A stretch of 64,000 nucleotides of DNA, taken from Amycolatopsis sp. FDAARGOS 1241. GTDB taxonomy: Bacteria; Actinomycetota; Actinomycetes; Mycobacteriales; Pseudonocardiaceae. Position 1 is the first letter of the stretch; every line of letters begins with the position of its first letter. Location: positions 9,514,001 through 9,578,000 of the forward strand of contig NZ_CP069526.1 of NCBI RefSeq assembly GCF_016889705.1, written 5' to 3'. The translations under genes and the position numbers were made by a program. A model generated the notes under the pieces. The model was not told where the DNA came from, did not search any database, and worked only from the letters and a program-made list of their open reading frames with translations. Positions 1 to 7,891 of the stretch are shown here, piece after piece.

Positions 1-67
1 CGTCGGCCTGCCGGTCGAGTGGACCGCCGAGCGCGACGCGGACGTGTTCGTCCTGACCCGGGTCTGA
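1..67 (+). CDS. C-terminal end of an unidentified protein (partial)
   Basis: Only the last 21 codons are inside the window, read from base 2 to a TGA at 65-67. The fragment is too short to assign to a family. A strong intrinsic terminator follows 9 nt after the stop, which supports this being the true end of a coding region transcribed rightward. Confidence 0.5.
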   Translation, partial: VGLPVEWTAERDADVFVLTRV

Positions 68-76
68 ACACAGCAG

Positions 77-115
77 AACGCCCTGCCGGCTTGACCGAAG
101 CCGGCAGGGCGTTTT
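77..115. terminator. Strong hairpin terminator between convergent genes
   Basis: A perfect 16-bp stem (77-92 pairing with 98-113) encloses a 5-nt loop and is followed by T residues. It begins and ends with AA/TT, so it can work in both directions. It separates the rightward partial gene from the leftward sugar operon that ends at 141. Confidence 0.85.
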
Positions 116-140
116 CGTGGTGCAGGAAGCTCGAGAAGAC

Positions 141-1148
141 TCAGAGGTCGAGCGGCAGCACGTAGCTCGGCGACCCCGTCGGGTACTTCACGACCTCGGC
201 TTCGCCCAGCCGGTCGAGGGGGAAGGCTGTGATCGCGTCGTCGGACTGCGCGGCGACGTAGCAGATCCCGTCGGCGATGGCGAAGTGCCGCGGGTGCTTG
301 CCGCTGGGCTGGTCGGCCGTGGCCGCGAGCGGCGAGCCCGCGAACGCGGTGACGACGTCGGCGCCGCGGTTGGACAGGTACGCACCCGAGCCGTGCACTT
401 CGAGGTGCGCCACGATGTTCTCGCCCTCGAACGGCGCGTGCGTGGCCGGCGTGGCCGCGATGACCTCGAACGCCCCGGGCGCCGTTTCCCGCACCGTCAG
501 CAGCTCGCTGGAGAGCTCACACGCCACGTACGCCCGATCAGTCCCCGCGATGCGCACGAGCTGGCGAGGGCCGCTGCCCGGCGGTAGTGCCGACACGGCC
601 AGCGGCGACAGCTTCCCGTCGGCCGAGAGCGTGTAGCTGCGGATCTCGTCGGTGCCGAGATCCACGGCGCTGACCACGGACCCGTCGGCGTTCGGCACCG
701 CCATGTGGACGTGCGCGGACTCCTGGCGGTCTTCGTTCGGGCCGGTGCCGCTGTGCTGCACGAGGTCCGTGCGGCCCGTGATGCGCCCCTCGGCCGAGAG
801 CCCGAACACCGCGAGGCTGCCGCCGGTGTAGTTGGCGCACAGGAGGAACCGGCCGTCGGGTGTCACGGCGAGGTGGCACGGGTGCGCGCCGCCGCTGGGC
901 ACCTCCTCGTCGAGCGCGGCCGGTTCACCGTCCACAAGAGACACCGAGGAGACGGCGCCCTCGTCGTGCTCGTTCGTGGTGTACAACACCGGCAACGTGG
1001 GGTGCTTGACCAGCCAGGACGGCGACTTGAGGGCGAGGGTCGACTCCCACGTCAGCGCGCCGGCCGAGTCGCGGCGGAACGTGGCCAGGCCGGTCCCCTT
1101 CCCGCCCATCTCGGCGGTGTAGCAGCCGACCAGCACGACGTCCGTCAT
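141..1148 (-). CDS. Lactonase, 7-bladed beta-propeller (6-phosphogluconolactonase family)
   Basis: A protein of 335 residues in the lactonase family of seven-bladed beta-propellers. Visible family features are the N-terminal VGCYT strand, repeated blade elements such as SPSWLVKHPTLPVLYTTNE and HLAVTPDGRFLLCANYTGG, and HPRHFAI near the C-terminus. The start ATG at 1148 overlaps the stop of the upstream aldolase gene (ATGA), so it is the last gene of a leftward kinase-aldolase-lactonase operon. Family members open sugar acid lactones. With the galactonate dehydratase in the same locus, D-galactono-lactone is the likeliest substrate, but that is inferred from context; 6-phosphogluconolactone is the alternative. 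Confidence 0.82.
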   Translation of the reverse strand: MTDVVLVGCYTAEMGGKGTGLATFRRDSAGALTWESTLALKSPSWLVKHPTLPVLYTTNEHDEGAVSSVSLVDGEPAALDEEVPSGGAHPCHLAVTPDGRFLLCANYTGGSLAVFGLSAEGRITGRTDLVQHSGTGPNEDRQESAHVHMAVPNADGSVVSAVDLGTDEIRSYTLSADGKLSPLAVSALPPGSGPRQLVRIAGTDRAYVACELSSELLTVRETAPGAFEVIAATPATHAPFEGENIVAHLEVHGSGAYLSNRGADVVTAFAGSPLAATADQPSGKHPRHFAIADGICYVAAQSDDAITAFPLDRLGEAEVVKYPTGSPSYVLPLDL

Positions 1149-1759
1149 GAGCCCTCCCTCACCAGCGCGGCCACGCGGGCCCGGATGTCGTCGGCCGTTC
1201 CGCGCGTCAGCGCCGAACCTATGCCGCACGCGACCGCGCCCGCCGCGAGCCACTCTGGCACGTCCTCGGGGGCGATTCCACCCGTCGGCACGAGCGGCGC
1301 CTGCGGCAGCGCGGCCCGCACGTCCTTGACCCAGCGCGGCCCGAGCGCCGTGGCGGGGAAGACCTTCACCGCGTCGGCGCCTTCTTCCAGCGCCTTCACG
1401 ATTTCCGTGACGGAACCCGCGCCGGGGAACGCGGCCGCGCCGTAGCGGTGCGCGGTGCGGATCACGGCGGCCTCGACGTTCGGCGACACGAGGAACTTCG
1501 CGCCCGCGCGGATCGCGAGCACGGCCGAGGCCTCGTCGAGCACCGTGCCGGCGCCGATCACCGCCTCGGGGAAGGCGGCCGTGAGCTCTTCGATCGCGGC
1601 CGTGGCCCCGGGGTTGGTGAACGGGATCTCCACCGAGCGCAGGCCCGCGTCCAGCGCCGCGCGTGCCGCGACGACGGCCGACGCCGCGTCCGGCGTCCGC
1701 ACGATGCCCACCACCCCCTGCCGAAGGGCCGCGTGCGTGATCTCCCACCGGTAGCTCAT
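1145..1759 (-). CDS. KDPG/KDPGal-type aldolase (Eda/DgoA family)
   Basis: A class I aldolase of 204 residues, close to the usual length of Eda and DgoA (about 205-215). The catalytic glutamate lies in SVEIPFTNPG and the Schiff-base lysine in DAVKVFPATALGP; the glycine-rich phosphate-binding part is PTGGIAPED. It cleaves 2-keto-3-deoxy-6-phospho sugar acids to pyruvate and glyceraldehyde 3-phosphate. It lies between a PfkB kinase gene (overlap at 1756-1759) and the lactonase gene (overlap at 1145-1148). Because the opposite arm of the locus encodes galactonate dehydratase, a DgoA-like role on the galactonate isomer is favoured, although KDPG activity cannot be excluded from sequence. Confidence 0.85.
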   Translation of the reverse strand: MSYRWEITHAALRQGVVGIVRTPDAASAVVAARAALDAGLRSVEIPFTNPGATAAIEELTAAFPEAVIGAGTVLDEASAVLAIRAGAKFLVSPNVEAAVIRTAHRYGAAAFPGAGSVTEIVKALEEGADAVKVFPATALGPRWVKDVRAALPQAPLVPTGGIAPEDVPEWLAAGAVACGIGSALTRGTADDIRARVAALVREGS

Positions 1760-2700
1760 CGATGCACCTCCTCGCCGCCCGAGAGGGCGGCGCTCGTGCG
1801 GGCCAGTTCGGCCCGGTTCGGCAGTCCTTCGAGATCCGTGCGCGTGCCGACGACCAAGGCCGCCGACACCGCTCCGGCCAGCAGCGCCTCGGCGGGCGCA
1901 CCGCCGCGCAGCCAGGCCGACAGGTAGCCGGACGTGAGCGCGTCACCCGCGCCCACGGGGTCCACGACGTGGGTGACCAGGGTGTCCTGGGTCCACTCGT
2001 ACTCGGCCGTCACCGCTCGCGCCACCTTGTCGCGCTGCTTCACCACCACTGTGCCGACCCCCGCGTGCACGAGGTCGCGCGCCGAAGCGTCGAGCAGGTC
2101 CAGCTCGTCCTCACCGGCGAACACCAGGTCTGCCCGGTGCAGCAGCGGGCCCACGGTCTCCCGCCACTGCGCCGGCGAAGCCAGCTTGAGCCGCACGTTG
2201 GGGTCGAACGCGATCGTCGCACCCTCGGTGCGCGCCAGGTCGAACAGCGCCAGCACGGCTTCGCGTGCGGACAGCGACAGCATCGCCGTGATTCCCGAGA
2301 CGAGCACGAGCCGCGCGCCGGCGAGCCCTGCTTCGCGGACGTAGGCCGGGCTGATTGCAGACGCCGCCGAGCCCGTGCGGTGGTACTGCACGTCGATGCC
2401 CCGGCCCGGGGTGTCGTCACGCATCAGCAGGCCGGTGAACCCGGCCGGGTCGACCTCGACGCCCGAGACGTCCACCCCTTCCGCCCGGAGCGCGCTGAGC
2501 ACCGCGGCGCCGGACGCGTCGTCGCCGACGCGGCTGAGCCAGCGCACGCGGTGGCCGAGGCGCGCGAGGCCGACCGACACGTTGGCTTCGGCCCCGGCCA
2601 CGGATGCGGTGAAGTGGTGGGCGCGCCGAAGGGCGACGCCGGGTTCGGCGAGCAGCAAGCGCATCGCCTCGCCCAGGGTGAGGACTTCGGTGTCGTTCAT
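1756..2700 (-). CDS. 2-keto-3-deoxy sugar acid kinase, PfkB family
   Basis: A ribokinase/PfkB kinase of about 314 residues. The N-terminal TLGEAMRLLL and GAEANVSVGLARLG regions and the C-terminal signature VDPVGAGDALTSGYL, which holds the catalytic aspartate and anion hole, are clear. It resembles KdgK-type 2-keto-3-deoxygluconate kinases. I chose the ATG at 2700; another ATG at 2712 would add four residues, and neither has a clear ribosome binding site. It is the first gene of the leftward operon and its product would feed the adjacent aldolase. The specific sugar (gluconate or galactonate form) is inferred from context only. Confidence 0.83.
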   Translation of the reverse strand: MNDTEVLTLGEAMRLLLAEPGVALRRAHHFTASVAGAEANVSVGLARLGHRVRWLSRVGDDASGAAVLSALRAEGVDVSGVEVDPAGFTGLLMRDDTPGRGIDVQYHRTGSAASAISPAYVREAGLAGARLVLVSGITAMLSLSAREAVLALFDLARTEGATIAFDPNVRLKLASPAQWRETVGPLLHRADLVFAGEDELDLLDASARDLVHAGVGTVVVKQRDKVARAVTAEYEWTQDTLVTHVVDPVGAGDALTSGYLSAWLRGGAPAEALLAGAVSAALVVGTRTDLEGLPNRAELARTSAALSGGEEVHR

Positions 2701-2714
2701 CGCGGGAAGCATAC

Positions 2715-2751
2715 CGCGTCAAATCTTAATTTAGGATTTATTCTTGACGCG
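2715..2751. promoter_or_regulatory. Nested palindromic operator between divergent sugar genes
   Basis: An AT-rich island in otherwise GC-rich DNA. The core AAATCTTAATTTAGGATTT (2721-2739) is a near-perfect palindrome with one mismatch per arm. It is flanked by a second exact inverted repeat, CGCGTCAA (2715-2722) and TTGACGCG (2744-2751). It lies just upstream of the leftward kinase operon and about 90 nt upstream of the alpha-galactosidase, where a shared repressor would be expected to bind. The regulator itself is not recognised in the window. Confidence 0.6.
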
Positions 2752-2838
2752 GCCTTCGCGGCCCCGGCATGCTGCTCGCGGGCCGGAGACGATCACGGCC
2801 CCCTTCGGCGCTGTTTCGACGACGAAAGGTGTCGCCAC

Positions 2839-4953
2839 ATGCTCCCGCGCTCCCCGCACAGATCCCGCAGAGCACTTTCAGCCGCTGCGGCCGCCGTCAT
2901 GGTGGCCGGCGCGGTCGGGCTCGCGGTCCCGGCCGAGGCGGCCCCGGCTTCGGGCCTGGACTTCCAGCCGCAGACCACCGCGGCCGACCAGGGTGCTCCC
3001 GACTACTACGACTCCGGCCTGGCGCAGACGCCGTACATGGGCTGGAACAACTACTTCGGCATGCCGACCGTGACCGAGGCCGGCGTGAAGGGCGTCGCCG
3101 ACTACCTCGTGTCGAGCGGCCTGGCCAAGGCCGGCTACAAGTACGTGTGGATCGACGGCGGCTGGAACGCCAAGGTCCCGCGCGACGCGCAGGGCAACCT
3201 CGTGCCCGACCCCGAGCGGTTCCCGTCCGGGATGGACGCGCTGGTCACCTACATCCACGACCGCGGCCTGCTCGCCGGCATCTACACCGACGCCGGCCCG
3301 TCCGACGGCAAGAACTGCGCCGCGGGCAGCCAGGGCTACTACGAGCAGGACACGAAGCGCTTCGCCAGCTGGAAGTTCGACGCCGTCAAGGTCGACTTCC
3401 TGTGCGGCATCGCGAACAACCTCGACCCCAAGACGGCGTACACCGAGTTCAGCGCGGCCCTGCAGAAGGCGGGCCGCAAGATGATCCTGAACATCTGCAA
3501 CCCGGTGACCGACGACTGGGGCGTGCCGCACACGCCGAGCCAGACCGCCGGCGTCTCTTACACCTTCGGCCCGCTCGTGGCCGATTCCTGGCGCACCAAC
3601 ACCGACGTGGCCTTCGGCACCCCGTACGAGGGGATCTACAAGGACATGCTGCGCAACGCGGACGTCAACGCCGCGCACCCCGAGGCCAACGGCCCCGGGC
3701 ACTGGAACGACCCCGACTTCCTGATCCCGATGCGCAAGACCGAGCAGGGCACCCTCGAGATGAACGAGGAGGAGTCGACCACCCAGTTCGTGCTGTGGGC
3801 GGAAATGGCTTCGCCGCTCGTCATCGGCTCGGACCCGCGCACGCTGCCGCAGTCGATGATCGACACGCTCAAGAACCCCGAGATCATCGCCGTCGACCAG
3901 GACAAGCTCGGGATCCAGGGTGTCCGCGTGGCCACCACCGGTTCCACGGACACCTACAGCAAGCGCCTGGCGCAGGACGGTGACCGCGCCGTCGTGCTGC
4001 TGAACCGCGGTGACGCGGCGACGCCGATGACGCTGAACTTCGCCGACGCCGGCCTCACCGGCAAGGTTTCGATCCGCGACCTGCGCGCTCGCGCCGACCG
4101 CGGCACGGCGACCGGTTCCTACACCGTCACGGTTCCCGCGCACGGCACGGCGATGCTGCGCCTGCACGGCACGGACCTGGTACCCGGCACCAGCGTCGCG
4201 AACGGCGCGACGGCCAGCCCGGCCGTCGTGCGCACGGGCGGCAAGACGGTCACGTTCACGCGCGGTCCGCTCGGCGTGCTGCAGGTGCAGGGCCTCGATG
4301 GTGGCCCCGTCATCGGCGGTCCGTTCCTGGGCCAGCCGGCCGCGAACGCCGGGGCGGACGGCCGCGTCGACGTCTACGTCCGTGGTCTGGACAACGCCGT
4401 GTGGCAGCGCACCTACGACGGCAAGCACTGGGGTGGCTGGCGCCGGCTCGGCGGGAACCTCACGGACTCGCCGTCGGTGACCGCGGACGGCACGCTCTAC
4501 ACCCGGGGCGCCGACGGAAAGGTCTGGATCCGCACCACCGACGGCCGCTGGTCCTCGCTCGGTTCGCCGAACGACACGCAGATCTACGGCCGCCCCGGCG
4601 CCGCGACCTCGACGGCCGGCACCACGGTCGCCGTCCGCACCCCGGACGACGGCGTGTGGGTGCGCACCCAGGGCACTGACGGCACCTGGTCGGACTGGAC
4701 GGCGATCGGCGGCACGATCTCGAGCAGCCCGACGCTCGTCGCCCAAGGCGACAAGGTTTCGGTGTTCGCGCTGGCCAGCGACTACACGCTGTGGCAGAAC
4801 GACCGCACCGGCACCGCGTTCTCCGGCTGGTTCAAGCAGCCGAAGTACCCGTCCGGCAGCGTGGTCGGCACCCTCGGCGGGGCGGCTGACGCGAATGGCG
4901 TCTGGCTCGGGGTGCGTGGTCCGGACGACCATGTCCGCGTAGACAAGCTCTGA
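2839..4953 (+). CDS. Secreted GH27 alpha-galactosidase with C-terminal lectin-like propeller
   Basis: A secreted glycoside hydrolase of 704 residues. The start ATG at 2839 follows a GAAAGG site and opens a signal peptide (arginine-rich start, then a hydrophobic alanine/valine stretch ending near AEAAPA). The GH27 domain spans roughly residues 50-440: QTPYMGWNNYFG at its start, nucleophile aspartate in KVDFLCG, and acid/base aspartate in GHWNDPDFL. After a linker, roughly residues 470-700 contain several repeats of the type W-x-R-T-x(5)-W-G/S-x-W and TLYTRGADGKVWIRT, resembling PLL/tachylectin-like propellers. It would release galactose from alpha-galactosides outside the cell and heads the rightward arm of the locus. 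Confidence 0.9.
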   Translation: MLPRSPHRSRRALSAAAAAVMVAGAVGLAVPAEAAPASGLDFQPQTTAADQGAPDYYDSGLAQTPYMGWNNYFGMPTVTEAGVKGVADYLVSSGLAKAGYKYVWIDGGWNAKVPRDAQGNLVPDPERFPSGMDALVTYIHDRGLLAGIYTDAGPSDGKNCAAGSQGYYEQDTKRFASWKFDAVKVDFLCGIANNLDPKTAYTEFSAALQKAGRKMILNICNPVTDDWGVPHTPSQTAGVSYTFGPLVADSWRTNTDVAFGTPYEGIYKDMLRNADVNAAHPEANGPGHWNDPDFLIPMRKTEQGTLEMNEEESTTQFVLWAEMASPLVIGSDPRTLPQSMIDTLKNPEIIAVDQDKLGIQGVRVATTGSTDTYSKRLAQDGDRAVVLLNRGDAATPMTLNFADAGLTGKVSIRDLRARADRGTATGSYTVTVPAHGTAMLRLHGTDLVPGTSVANGATASPAVVRTGGKTVTFTRGPLGVLQVQGLDGGPVIGGPFLGQPAANAGADGRVDVYVRGLDNAVWQRTYDGKHWGGWRRLGGNLTDSPSVTADGTLYTRGADGKVWIRTTDGRWSSLGSPNDTQIYGRPGAATSTAGTTVAVRTPDDGVWVRTQGTDGTWSDWTAIGGTISSSPTLVAQGDKVSVFALASDYTLWQNDRTGTAFSGWFKQPKYPSGSVVGTLGGAADANGVWLGVRGPDDHVRVDKL

Positions 4954-4968
4954 CAGGAGGAATCAGCG

Positions 4969-5682
4969 ATGTCCACACCAGACAACCCGACGGCCGTGGT
5001 GACCGGTGCCGCGTCCGGCATCGGCGCCGCGACGGCCCGGCGGCTGCGGGCCGACGGCTACCGCGTCGTGGGTGTGGACGTCGCTCCCCTCCCCGACGAC
5101 CTCGTCGGCGTGCGCGGCGACGTGACGGCCGACGAGACCTGGCGCCAGGTCATCGAGGCAGCCGGCGAGGTCGGGGAGATCACCGCACTGGTCAGCAACG
5201 CGTACGTGCCGACCACCGGACCGCTCCACGAAATGGCGCGGGAGCAGTGGCAGCACCAGGTCGACGTGAACCTCACCGGTTCCTACCTCGCGGTGAAGGC
5301 GTGCCTGCCGTCGCTGCGGGCGCGCCGCGGGGCCGTCGTCCTGGTGTCCTCGGTGCACGCGCGGTTCGGGTTGCCGGGCCACCCGGCGTATGCGGCGAGC
5401 AAGGGCGCGCTGGTTTCGCTGGCGCGCCAGCTCGCCGTGGAGTACGCGCCCGAGGTGCGCGTGAACTCCGTGCTGCCCGGGCCCGTCCGCACGCAGGCGT
5501 GGGACCGGATCAGCGAAGAGGACATCGAACGCAGTGCGCGGGCGACGCCCGCCGGACGCCTCGGCGACCCGGCCGAGGTGGCCGCCGTGATCGCGTTCCT
5601 GCTCTCGCCCGGGGCCTCGTTCGTCACGGGCGCCGACCTGACCGTCGACGGCGGCTGGTCGGCCGCCAAGGATTCCGCTTAG
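4969..5682 (+). CDS. SDR dehydrogenase, probable sugar 1-dehydrogenase
   Basis: A classical short-chain dehydrogenase of 237 residues. The NAD(P) motif TGAASGIG is at the N-terminus, the active-site YAASK is near residue 144, and the family C-terminal tail FVTGADLTVDGGWS is present. The start ATG follows a perfect AGGAGG (4955-4960) 8 nt upstream. It sits 15 nt after the alpha-galactosidase and before galactonate dehydratase. The natural role in this order is oxidation of galactose to galactonolactone, as SDR galactose dehydrogenases do, but the sequence alone does not fix the substrate. Confidence 0.8.
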   Translation: MSTPDNPTAVVTGAASGIGAATARRLRADGYRVVGVDVAPLPDDLVGVRGDVTADETWRQVIEAAGEVGEITALVSNAYVPTTGPLHEMAREQWQHQVDVNLTGSYLAVKACLPSLRARRGAVVLVSSVHARFGLPGHPAYAASKGALVSLARQLAVEYAPEVRVNSVLPGPVRTQAWDRISEEDIERSARATPAGRLGDPAEVAAVIAFLLSPGASFVTGADLTVDGGWSAAKDSA

Positions 5683-5696
5683 GAAATGGGGGCCAG

Positions 5697-6845
5697 GTGA
5701 AGATCACCGGTATCGAGACGTTCCTCGTCGCGCCACGCTGGCTGTTCCTCAAGGTCAGCACCGACGAGGGCATCTCCGGCTGGGGCGAGCCCGTGGTCGA
5801 GGGCCGCGCCGAAACGGTGCGCGCGGCCGTGCACGAGATGGCCGAGCTCGTCGTCGGCCAGGACCCGCTGCGCATCGAGGACCACTGGCAGACGTTGCGC
5901 CGCGGCGGGTTCTACCGCGGCGGGCCCGTGCTCTCGAGCGCGCTGGCCGGATTCGACCACGCGCTCTGGGACATCGCCGGCAAGGTGCGCGGGGTGCCCG
6001 TGCACGAGCTGCTCGGCGGGCCGGTCCGCGACCGCGTCCGCGTGTACTCGTGGGTCGGTGGCGACCGGCCCTCGGGCATCTTCGACGCGGTGTCAGCGCA
6101 AGTCGAAGCGGGCTTCACGGCGGTGAAGATGAACGTGGCGGGCCCGCTGGCGCCCATCGCGTCACCCGCTGAAGCCACCGCTGCGCTCGCCCGTGCGCGG
6201 GAGGCTCGCGAAGCGCTCGGCCCGGACCGCGACCTCGCCATCGATTTCCACGGCCGCGTCTCGCCCGCGATGGCGCGCCGGCTGGTGAAGATGCTCGAAG
6301 AGGTCCAGCCGATGTTCGTCGAGGAACCGGTGCTGCCGGAGACCCAGGGCGGGGCGCTCGCGTCCATCGTCTCGGCGTCGACGGTGCCCGTCGCTCTCGG
6401 CGAACGGCTCTACTCGCGCTGGGAGTTCAAACCCGTGCTCGACGCGGGCGTCGCGGTGGTGCAGCCCGACCCCTCGCACGCCGGCGGCATCTCGGAGCTG
6501 CGGCGCATCGCGGCGCTGGCCGAGGTCTACGGTGCGAGCCTCGCGCCGCACTGCCCGCTGGGCCCGATCTCGCTCGCGGCCTCGATGCAGGTCGCGTTCG
6601 CGACGCCGAACTTCCTCATCCAGGAACAGAGCCTCGGCATGCACTACCACCAGGGCACCGAGGCCCTGAGCTACCTGGCGGACTCGGCGCTGTTCCGGTT
6701 CACCGGGGGGTATGCCGCGCGCCCGACCGGCCCCGGCCTGGGCGTCGAGATCGACGAAGCCGCCGTGCGCCGCGCCGACGAGGTCGGGCACCAGTGGCGG
6801 TCGCCCGTGTGGCGCCTCGACGACGGGAGCCTCGCCGAATGGTGA
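5697..6845 (+). CDS. dgoD: D-galactonate dehydratase
   Basis: A mandelate-racemase/enolase superfamily protein of 382 residues, the same length as Escherichia coli DgoD as I remember it, with the same landmarks throughout: RWLFLKVSTDEGISGWGEP near the start, YSWVGGDRP, DFHGRVS (metal-ligand aspartate and the catalytic histidine), FVEEPVLPE and ALGERLYSR (metal-ligand glutamates), the catalytic histidine in LAPHCPLGP, and the ending W-R-x-P-x-W. It dehydrates D-galactonate to 2-keto-3-deoxy-D-galactonate. The GTG start at 5697 is set by frame and similarity and has an AGGAA-type site upstream. It overlaps the next gene. Confidence 0.92.
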   Translation: MKITGIETFLVAPRWLFLKVSTDEGISGWGEPVVEGRAETVRAAVHEMAELVVGQDPLRIEDHWQTLRRGGFYRGGPVLSSALAGFDHALWDIAGKVRGVPVHELLGGPVRDRVRVYSWVGGDRPSGIFDAVSAQVEAGFTAVKMNVAGPLAPIASPAEATAALARAREAREALGPDRDLAIDFHGRVSPAMARRLVKMLEEVQPMFVEEPVLPETQGGALASIVSASTVPVALGERLYSRWEFKPVLDAGVAVVQPDPSHAGGISELRRIAALAEVYGASLAPHCPLGPISLAASMQVAFATPNFLIQEQSLGMHYHQGTEALSYLADSALFRFTGGYAARPTGPGLGVEIDEAAVRRADEVGHQWRSPVWRLDDGSLAEW

Positions 6846-7744
6846 CCGACGTGCACTGGCTCGACAACGGCGTCCTGCGGCTGGGCATCGTCCCGGCGCT
6901 GGGCGGGCGGCTGCTGTCGCTGGTGCACGGTGGGGTCGAGGCCGGCGTCGAGCTCCTCTGGCGCAACCCCGCCGTGCTCGGGGACGACCTGCGGCCGCTC
7001 GACGGGCGCGACCCGGTGCCGAACTCCGGGCGCATGGGCGACTGGGTGAACTACGGCGGGGACAAGACCTGGCCCGCGCCACAGGGCTGGGACGGGCCCG
7101 AGCAGTGGGCGGGGCCGCCGGACCCCGTGCTCGACTCGGGCCCGTTCTCCGTCTCCGGGCTCTCCGGCAGCGCGATCACCCTGACCAGCGCCGTCGACCC
7201 GCGCACGGGCCTGCGGCTCACGCGCGAGTTCGCGCTCGGCTCCGGTGCTTCGTACACGCTGCGCCTCACGGCGGAGAACTGCGCCGAGCGGCGGGTGCGC
7301 TGGGCGCTGTGGAACGTCACGCAGCTGCCCGGCGGCGGCGCGGTCACGGCCGGGCTCGCCGGTGTGCGCACGCCCGCCGTGGTGGAGCTCGTGGCGGGCA
7401 CGGGCAATCCGAAGTACACAGTGGACGGTGAGACGGTCGTGGTGCCGCCGCAGGACGTCGTCGGCAAGCTCGGCGTGCCGGACGCGGCGGGCTGGGTGTC
7501 GTACGGGGTCTCCGGGGTGACGCTGACGTTGTCGTTCGACGTCGACGCGGACGCCGAGTACCCCGACGCCGGGTCGCCGCTGGAGATCTGGCTGGAGCAC
7601 CCGCTGCCCGAGCCGATCGCTTCCCTGGGGGACCTCGACCCACCCGCTCGCATCGTCGAGCTGGAGGTGCTGGGACCGTTGACCACGCTCGCTCCGGGTG
7701 AGAAGGCGTCGCTGACCGTGACCGGAACCGTTTCCGAGAGGTAA
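6839..7744 (+). CDS. DUF4380/aldose 1-epimerase-like sugar-binding protein
   Basis: A protein of 301 residues with a galactose-mutarotase-like beta-sandwich pattern: LRLGIVPALGGRLLSLVHGG at the N-terminus, then WPAPQGW, LTREFALGSG and WALWNVTQLPGGG. Such proteins are grouped as DUF4380 or aldose-epimerase-like. The ATG at 6839 overlaps the dehydratase stop; a GTG at 6842 is an alternative start. Position as the last gene of the rightward arm suggests a role with galactose anomers or a related sugar, but no catalytic residue assignment can be defended. Confidence 0.65.
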   Translation: MVTDVHWLDNGVLRLGIVPALGGRLLSLVHGGVEAGVELLWRNPAVLGDDLRPLDGRDPVPNSGRMGDWVNYGGDKTWPAPQGWDGPEQWAGPPDPVLDSGPFSVSGLSGSAITLTSAVDPRTGLRLTREFALGSGASYTLRLTAENCAERRVRWALWNVTQLPGGGAVTAGLAGVRTPAVVELVAGTGNPKYTVDGETVVVPPQDVVGKLGVPDAAGWVSYGVSGVTLTLSFDVDADAEYPDAGSPLEIWLEHPLPEPIASLGDLDPPARIVELEVLGPLTTLAPGEKASLTVTGTVSER

Positions 7745-7825
7745 TTCCCTCGCCTTCCGCGCCTGTCGTGTGCCACGCTCTTCGCCGGCTCGGTGCACGG
7801 GGTGCCGAGGCTTCGTCAGGCCGAA

Positions 7826-7853
7826 CCGGTGGGACCCCCGCGGGTCCCACCGG
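7826..7853 (+). terminator. Hairpin after the sugar locus, before purB
   Basis: A perfect 12-bp GC-rich stem (7826-7837 with 7842-7853) encloses a 4-nt loop. There is no T tract, as is common for actinomycete terminators. It lies between the DUF4380 gene and purB and most likely ends the rightward sugar operon. Confidence 0.6.
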
Positions 7854-7891
7854 CCCCGCCCACCGCTGACCTGCACAGGTATCGTGGGCGC

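Noticed and set aside
2878..4932. 684-codon minus-strand reading frame opposite the alpha-galactosidase
   Set aside because: It is a shadow of a GC-rich gene: arginine/glycine/valine-rich, no family motifs, while the plus strand has catalytic residues and a signal peptide.
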